From an endosymbiont 'TC1' of Trimyema compressum (lineage in GTDB: Bacteria; Bacillota; TC1), in the NCBI RefSeq assembly GCF_001584725.1, contig NZ_CP014606.1:682001-746000 (forward strand): 64,000 bases of DNA, written 5' to 3'. Position 1 is the stretch's first letter. Each line of letters starts with the position of its first letter. Below the pieces are notes generated by a model. That model had not been told where the DNA came from, did no database searches, and saw only the letters and a list, made by a program, of their open reading frames with translations. Shown in pieces: positions 59,001-64,000 of this stretch. A program made the position numbers and the translations under genes.

Positions 59001-59698
59001 ATGCATAATAATAAAAACAGACAGGCAAAAGAATCTTACAAGTTATTGTTCTTGTAATTTTAATAGGATTGATTATTGGATTGGTTAGTCAATGGCAACA
59101 TATTTGGAATCTTTTTAAGAATCGTGAGCTCCTAGAAGCCACCGTTTAAAAATATGGTTTATTTAGCAGTCTTATTATGGTGGGATTACAAGCCCTTCAA
59201 ATAGTAGTGGCTTTTATTCCTGGTGAAATCACGCAAATTGCTGCAGGTTATTTGTTTGGTACTGTTCAAGGGTCGCTTATTTCACTAGTGGGTTTATTTA
59301 TTGGAGCAGCGATTACATTTTACATTGCAAGAATTCTCGGTCATGATTTTGTAAAAAAAGTAATAAAAAAAAGAACAGTATGAAAAATTTTCTAATCTTT
59401 TAAATAGTACAAAAGGTGAAGGCATATTATTTATTTTATTATTAATTCCTGGATTGCCAAAAGACTTTCTATTTTATTTAATGGAAATTACCGATATTCA
59501 GGCAAAACGCTTTTTTCTATAGTAGTGATTGCTAGAACACCAACCATTATTGGCTCTGCACTTATTGGGGCAAACTTAGCCAATAACAATCTCTCCATAG
59601 CTATTGGTATTTCAATATTTGCTATTATTGTAGTAGCAATTGGATTAATATTTAAAGACCGAATTATTGCTTTTCTTGATAAAAGAAAAAATAAATAA
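59001..59698 (+). pseudogene. TVP38/TMEM64 (VTT-domain) membrane protein, broken
   Basis: Pieces fit a VTT-domain protein: ILQVIVLVILIGLIIGLVSQ, FIPGEITQIAAGYLFG with the PG...GYLFG core, ILLLIPGLPKDFLFYLMEI, and IARTPTIIGSALIGANLA. Breaks: a shift near 59040, in-frame TAA at 59147-59149, a shift near 59370 and one near 59510. The family may move lipids or affect membrane composition. The relic would be about 230 residues. Inactive. Confidence 0.85.
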
Positions 59699-59724
59699 TA
59701 ATTAAAGAAAAGGAAGATATAATT

Positions 59725-60543
59725 GTGATAGGCATTGTTTGGAATTCAAAAAAAGATGGAGCTGAAGTATTAGCTGATTATATTGTAAAGTGGTTTACAA
59801 AAAGGAATATTCCAATTTTAGTAAATGAAGATAATATGTTTACAGAAGAATTAAACTTTATTATTGTTTTAGGCGGAGATGGAACTATTTTACATACTGT
59901 TAAAAGAATGCATCCATACTCAATACCTTTGCTAGGGATAAATTTAGGTAATTTAGGTTTTTTAACAGCTATAGAAAAAAATAATATTGACTATTATTTA
60001 GAACAAGCATTAGATGATAGCAATTATTTAATTGAGAAAAGAATGATGTTAGATGTTAGTATTTGCAAAGATAATGTATGTATTTGGAAAGATACGGCTT
60101 TAAATGACATCGTACTTTCTAGGCGTTCTCTTTCTAGAATTCTGAATTTTTGCATAGAGGTATCTGATAATCCTATTGGCAATTATTATGCCGATGGATT
60201 TATTATTTCTACGCCTACAGGCTCGACAGCTTATTCTCTATCGGCTGGCGGGCCGATACTTACTCCTCAAATGGAAGCAGTTGCTTTGACTCCTATCTGC
60301 GCTCATACCCTGTATGCCAGACCTATGGTTGTTTCTGCAAAAGAAAAGGTTAAATTGTATTTAAATGAAGCATTTGATGAAAATGTTGTTACAATTGATG
60401 GACAAAGAAGAACAAAATTAACAAAAGGCGAAGAGCTTTTAGTAGAAGCTTCAGAGATATATGCCAAAATTATTCGCTTCAAGGATAGGAGCTTTTTTGA
60501 AGTTTTAGCTGAAAAATTGGTTCGCGAGGTTAAAGATGGTTGA
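59725..60543 (+). CDS. nadK: NAD kinase
   Basis: 272 residues from GTG 59725 with AAAAGGAAG upstream. Phosphorylates NAD to NADP. Motifs: LGGDGTILHTV, LGINLGNLGFLTAI, the NAD-binding PTGSTAYSLSAGGPILTP and AHTLYARPMVV. Essential and intact. It overlaps the mnmM relic by 8 bases; nadK-argR-recN is the ancestral order. Confidence 0.97.
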   Translation: MIGIVWNSKKDGAEVLADYIVKWFTKRNIPILVNEDNMFTEELNFIIVLGGDGTILHTVKRMHPYSIPLLGINLGNLGFLTAIEKNNIDYYLEQALDDSNYLIEKRMMLDVSICKDNVCIWKDTALNDIVLSRRSLSRILNFCIEVSDNPIGNYYADGFIISTPTGSTAYSLSAGGPILTPQMEAVALTPICAHTLYARPMVVSAKEKVKLYLNEAFDENVVTIDGQRRTKLTKGEELLVEASEIYAKIIRFKDRSFFEVLAEKLVREVKDG

Positions 60544-61004
60544 TTTTAAAAGTGGTATCACTTTTATTCATGGGATTTTCAAGGAACGACTTAATAATAA
60601 GGGCATTCATATTGACGCAACCTGTGGCAACGGCTATGACAGTCTTTTTCTTGCTAAGGCTCTAAAAGGAGCCGGACATTTGTTTTGTTTTGATATTCAA
60701 CCTTTTGCTATTGCTGCTACAGAGAAGTTACTTTTATGTGAAACCCAGTATTAAAACTTTTGTAACGAAATCATATTCAACTGTCGAAAGTTTAAAGTAG
60801 GGTTTGTTTTTTCTCAAAACAGGAGGACTAATCGGAATAATGGTATATAATGGTTACGAGGGTGGCAGTGAAGAAGAGGAAGCTGTTAAGAATTTTCTTA
60901 AAACACTATCACAAAAAGAGTACAATGTTGTGGTCTTAAATCATCTGAATCGACCAGAGGATCCTCCTTATCCAATTGTAATTGAAAAAATAAAGGATGA
61001 GTAA
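60536..61004 (+). pseudogene. mnmM: MnmM/YtqB-like tRNA methyltransferase with internal deletion
   Basis: The N-terminal SAM domain is clear (HIDATCGNGYDSLFLAKALK) and so is the C-terminal end (GGLIGIMVYNGYEGGSEEEE ... NHLNRPEDPPYPIVIEK). Between 60740 and 60815 the family's mFNLGYLPGGDK block is missing and the frame is broken. The total length is about 156 codons against about 190. MnmM completes mnm5s2U at the wobble base of some tRNAs in Firmicutes; loss of the NLGYLP region should abolish activity. Confidence 0.8.
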
Positions 61005-61006
61005 TT

Positions 61007-61462
61007 ATGAAAAAAGAAAATAGACAATCATTTATATTATCTTTAATAAATGAAAAACCTATAGGAACACAAGATCAACTAGTTTATGCTTTACATGAAG
61101 CAGGCTATCATGTAACTCAGGCAACTGTTTCAAGGGACATTAAAGCTTTAGAATTAGAGAAAGTTTCAACAGACATGGGGTCAGTTTATAGAAGTAAGAA
61201 CCTTCAGTTTGGAGGAGAACATAAAAAAACACTATCATTATCTACTATTTTTGAGAATTCAGTAACTAAAGTAGTAGGCGTTGATTATTTTATTGTAATT
61301 CATACTTTGCCTGGGGCGGCTTCTACAGTTGCATTTCATTTAGACAGTGAAGAAAATATTGGCATTTTAGGAACTATTGCTGGTGATGATACTATTTTAG
61401 TTATTCTAGACAATAAGGAAAAAGTGAACAACATATTAGAACTATTTAAAGGTTATTTGTAG
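61007..61462 (+). CDS. argR: Arginine repressor ArgR
   Basis: 151 residues. The N-terminal winged helix (KKENRQSFILSLINEKPIGT, then HVTQATVSRDIKALELEKV) and the C-terminal hexamerisation/arginine domain (VVGVDYFIVIHTLPGAASTV, GTIAGDDTILVIL) are complete. Conserved between nadK and recN in clostridia. Its presence suggests that arginine-dependent control of arginine metabolism genes elsewhere remains. Confidence 0.95.
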   Translation: MKKENRQSFILSLINEKPIGTQDQLVYALHEAGYHVTQATVSRDIKALELEKVSTDMGSVYRSKNLQFGGEHKKTLSLSTIFENSVTKVVGVDYFIVIHTLPGAASTVAFHLDSEENIGILGTIAGDDTILVILDNKEKVNNILELFKGYL

Positions 61463-61470
61463 GAGGTTTA

Positions 61471-63153
61471 ATGCTAAAGGAGATAACAATCAAAAACTTT
61501 GCTTTAATTGACGAGATTACAGTTGAACTAACAACAGGACTCAATGTTTTAACAGGTGAGACTGGTGCTGGTAAGTCGATTGTGTTAGATGCTATTGGCT
61601 TGCTTTGTGGTAAAAGAGCCAGTCTGAACTTTATCAGAAAAGGTGAAGACAAAGCAAAAGTAGAAGGTTATTTTATTATTACAGATGATTTGAAAAATAA
61701 AATAAATGATTTAGACTTAGTTGATTGTGATAATGAGTTATTTCTTTCTAGAGAAATTTCTGTAAGTGGCAATAATAAATGTAAAATTAATTATAAGACT
61801 GTTCCTCATACTATTTATCAGATTATTGGAAAATTCCTATTTGATATTCATGGACAAAACCAGGAACAGAGTCTTTTATTGCCTGAAAAACAGCTTACTC
61901 TTTTAGACGGCTTTTTAGATAATACGCAAAAAGTATATTTAAAAAAAGTCAAAGAAAGTTATTTAAAGTGGGAAGAAGCTAAAAATAAGATAGATAAAAT
62001 TTTAAATGAAAATGAAGAGAAAAACGAAATGGTTGACTACTATATATTTGCCATTGATGAAATAAATAAAGCTGAATTAGAAGTTGCAGAAGAAGATAAA
62101 TTACGAGAAGAACGTAATAGGATTGTAAATGGAGAAAAACTAAGCAAGAAAGGAGAACAGATTTATAGTAGACTATGGGGTGCACAAGGCTGTGTCCCAT
62201 CTTATGAGGAAGTAACATTTCTTTTAAAGGAAATGAGTCTTTTGGATGACATTATTACATCAGTTAAAGACAAAAGTATTGAAGTTCTTTACAATCTAGA
62301 AGAGGTAGCTAATGATTTTAGGACTTATTTTGATAGTTTAGAATATGATGAATATACTTTAAATAAAATTGAACGCAGATTGGAAATTATAAATAGTCTG
62401 AAGAGAAAATATGGTAATTCAATTGAAGCTATTCTAGAAAGACAAACGGAGATGAAGCTGGTAATTGAACAAGTCGAAAATAAGGATGCTTATTTACAGC
62501 AATATGAAAAAGAAAAAGAAGAAGCTCTGAGATTATACAATCAATTTTCTGAGAAGCTTTCTCTAGGAAGACGGGAAAGTGCTGCTAAAGTTGAGGCTTT
62601 AATTAAAGAAAACTTAGAAAATTTGGGGATTTATGGTGATAGTTTTAAAGTTCACTTTATTGATAATGAAATGCCAACTGAAATTGGTAGAGAAAAAATA
62701 GAGTTTTATTTCAGTCCAAATAAAGGGGAAGGTGCTCAACCTTTAAAGAAAATTGCTTCAGGTGGTGAAGTGTCAAGAATAATGTTAGCTTTTAAAAAGG
62801 TCTTTGTATCTTTAGATAATGTACCCTCTATGGTTTTTGATGAAATAGATACAGGGGTTGGAGGAGAATCTTTACTAAAAGTTGCTTTGAGTTTATATGA
62901 CATCAGTAGAGAGAGACAAGTTATTTGTGTAACTCATGGACCTTTAATAGCCGCTTTTGCGGATAGTCATTTTAGAATCAGAAAAGATGTAATTGATGAA
63001 CGTACAAAAATTAGCGTAATTCCCCTTGAAGATAAGGATGCAAGGAGTGAAGAACTAGGAAGAATGCTAGGCGGTACAGAACACTTAAATTTGGCTAAAG
63101 ATCAAGGGGAGGAAATGATTTTATTTGCAATGGAACAAAAAAGTGTAAAATGA
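61471..63153 (+). CDS. recN: DNA repair protein RecN
   Basis: 560 residues. SMC-like ATPase for double-strand break repair. Walker A GETGAGKSIVLDAIGLL, long coiled-coil arms (about 160-340), signature ASGGEVSRIMLAFK and Walker B MVFDEIDTGVGGE, His VTHGPLIAAFAD (homologues: THLPQIA). AGGAGG before ATG 61471. Intact. In spore formers spoIVB and spo0A follow; here they do not. Confidence 0.95.
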   Translation: MLKEITIKNFALIDEITVELTTGLNVLTGETGAGKSIVLDAIGLLCGKRASLNFIRKGEDKAKVEGYFIITDDLKNKINDLDLVDCDNELFLSREISVSGNNKCKINYKTVPHTIYQIIGKFLFDIHGQNQEQSLLLPEKQLTLLDGFLDNTQKVYLKKVKESYLKWEEAKNKIDKILNENEEKNEMVDYYIFAIDEINKAELEVAEEDKLREERNRIVNGEKLSKKGEQIYSRLWGAQGCVPSYEEVTFLLKEMSLLDDIITSVKDKSIEVLYNLEEVANDFRTYFDSLEYDEYTLNKIERRLEIINSLKRKYGNSIEAILERQTEMKLVIEQVENKDAYLQQYEKEKEEALRLYNQFSEKLSLGRRESAAKVEALIKENLENLGIYGDSFKVHFIDNEMPTEIGREKIEFYFSPNKGEGAQPLKKIASGGEVSRIMLAFKKVFVSLDNVPSMVFDEIDTGVGGESLLKVALSLYDISRERQVICVTHGPLIAAFADSHFRIRKDVIDERTKISVIPLEDKDARSEELGRMLGGTEHLNLAKDQGEEMILFAMEQKSVK

Positions 63154-63288
63154 ACGTTAGGTGAAAAATTATAAATTTTATGGAGGTGACAGGTAATGGA
63201 CGATCCGAGTCAGTTGTATTATTGTAAATTATTTATTAAAAAAATTGGGTTGTCATATTATAGACGATCCTAGAAAGGAAGGTTTATA
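63154..63288 (+). other. Inter-gene stretch with a 25-codon ORF, possible gene stump
   Basis: ATG 63196 with a strong GGAGGTGA site begins a 25-residue ORF ending at 63273. It starts MDDPSQL, as do several clostridial hemolysin/CNNM membrane proteins, then loses any likeness. It may be the stump of such a gene after a large deletion; the 8-mer GACGATCC occurs near both ends of the ORF. Low certainty. Confidence 0.3.
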
Positions 63289-64000
63289 ATGATTACTGCT
63301 TATAAAACAATGGATGGAGCATTGAGCTCTGTTGATATTTCAGAACCTCACAATTGGATTAATTTAGTAAACCCAAGTAAGCAAGACTTAGAAACTGTAG
63401 CAGAAAAAACAGGTGCTTTACTAGAATTTTTAGAGGCGCCTTTAGACCCAGAAGAGCGCTCAAGAATTGATACTGAAGATGAACAAACATTAATTATTAT
63501 TAACGTGCCTATAGAAGCAGATGAAGGGGAAAATCAGACAAGCTATGATACGATTCCTTTAGGATTGTTGATAATTGAAAATCATTTTATCACTATTTCT
63601 TTAGAGGATGTTGATGTATTGGAGGATTTTATTAATAGACCTTTAAGATCTACCTCTACCTTAAAGAAAACGAGATTTGCTTTACAGATTTTTTATAAAA
63701 CAGCCACTTATTATTTGAAATTTCTAAAACAGTTAGATAGAAAAACTAATGAAATAGAAAGATCTTTACATAGGGCCATGAAAAATGAACGCTTAATAAA
63801 ATTATTAGGTCTTGAAAAAAGTTTAGTATATTTTATGACTTCCTTAAAAGCCAATGAAATTGTAATGAGGAAAATCTTTAGAGTAAATTTGCTACCAATG
63901 TATGAAGAGGATGAAGATTTACTGGAAGATGTCTTAACAGAAGTTCACCAAGCAATTGATATGGCTGAAATCAACACCAATATTTTAAGTGGCATGATGG
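63289..64000 (+). CDS. corA: CorA-family divalent cation transporter, N-terminal part
   Basis: 237 codons seen, open to the window end. ATG 63289 has AAAGGAAGG upstream. The cytoplasmic funnel domain is typical: WINLVNPSKQDLETVAEKTG, IIINVPIEA, LGLLIIENHFITIS, and the long stalk helix (SLKANEIVMRKIFRVNLLPM ... LTEVHQAIDMAEINTNILSG). The membrane helices and GMN motif lie beyond the window. Likely Mg2+ uptake. No lesion so far. Confidence 0.92.
   Translation, partial: MITAYKTMDGALSSVDISEPHNWINLVNPSKQDLETVAEKTGALLEFLEAPLDPEERSRIDTEDEQTLIIINVPIEADEGENQTSYDTIPLGLLIIENHFITISLEDVDVLEDFINRPLRSTSTLKKTRFALQIFYKTATYYLKFLKQLDRKTNEIERSLHRAMKNERLIKLLGLEKSLVYFMTSLKANEIVMRKIFRVNLLPMYEEDEDLLEDVLTEVHQAIDMAEINTNILSGMM

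Noticed and set aside
3060-61004. All frameshifts as programmed recoding
   Set aside because: Only zapA and tlyA sit on canonical slippery heptamers in the right frame, and tlyA has three further breaks; most genes have several unrelated lesions.

Overview
The window comes from a low-GC Gram-positive bacterium of the clostridial type. This is supported by AT-rich codon use, strong Shine-Dalgarno sites of the AGGAGG class, an Isc cluster led by an Rrf2 regulator, a PASTA-domain Ser/Thr kinase with its PP2C phosphatase, a terminator-coupled FMN riboswitch, ECF-type riboflavin uptake, and Firmicutes-style gene neighbourhoods. No sporulation gene is present. I see no CRISPR array, prophage, transposase or rRNA operon.

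Layout. 1-9.6 kb: pheS (partial), pheT, a frameshifted zapA, a LapA-like protein, recD2, an NSS-family transporter and a ruined ABC transporter. 9.7-13.7 kb: yicC-gmk-rpoZ-(CoaBC-like)-metK. 13.7-21.1 kb: a graveyard holding an AIR-synthase-like relic, a radical SAM protein, a U32 peptidase, mutS2 and yhaM, all broken. 21.1-25.9 kb: an RlmL-like methyltransferase, a small membrane protein, dgt, a B12-type radical SAM enzyme and a broken GNAT. 26-31 kb: iscR-iscS-iscU-dnaG-rpoD. 31.2-36.5 kb: lemA/DUF2207, DUF3343 with an EF2568-type aminotransferase, then broken deoC and DUF554. 36.5-46 kb: priA-def-fmt-metalloprotease-rlmN-stp-prkC-rsgA-rpe. 46-50.5 kb: FMN riboswitch-ribU, broken cobC, rsmD, a coiled-coil protein, ackA, yceD and rpmF. 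50.6-64 kb: dxs, broken tlyA, an ABC exporter, tRNA-Trp, broken asparaginase and MFS genes, ferredoxin, pncB, a broken VTT protein, nadK, broken mnmM, argR, recN and corA (partial).

The dominant signal is genome erosion in progress. About 17 of roughly 64 protein genes carry frameshifts, in-frame stops or internal deletions. The damage falls on dispensable genes, while replication, transcription, translation, tRNA charging, isoprenoid, NAD and Fe-S genes are intact. Several lesions are nonsense codons where the family has Glu, several are clean internal deletions of catalytic cores, and one removes an Fe-S cysteine, so simple sequencing error does not explain everything. A second class is a single missing base in an A or T run. 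In zapA, yhaM and one ABC ATPase this is the only lesion, so it could be sequencing error, a young mutation, or a site rescued by slippage.

Metabolic reading (inference): the organism makes acetate (ackA) and DXP-pathway isoprenoids (dxs), imports riboflavin, salvages nicotinate, and may have lost normal CoA synthesis. The ORF in the usual coaBC place is intact in frame but has lost the family's catalytic motifs, and coaD is missing from its usual place beside rsmD. This fits a host- or consortium-dependent anaerobe in reductive evolution.
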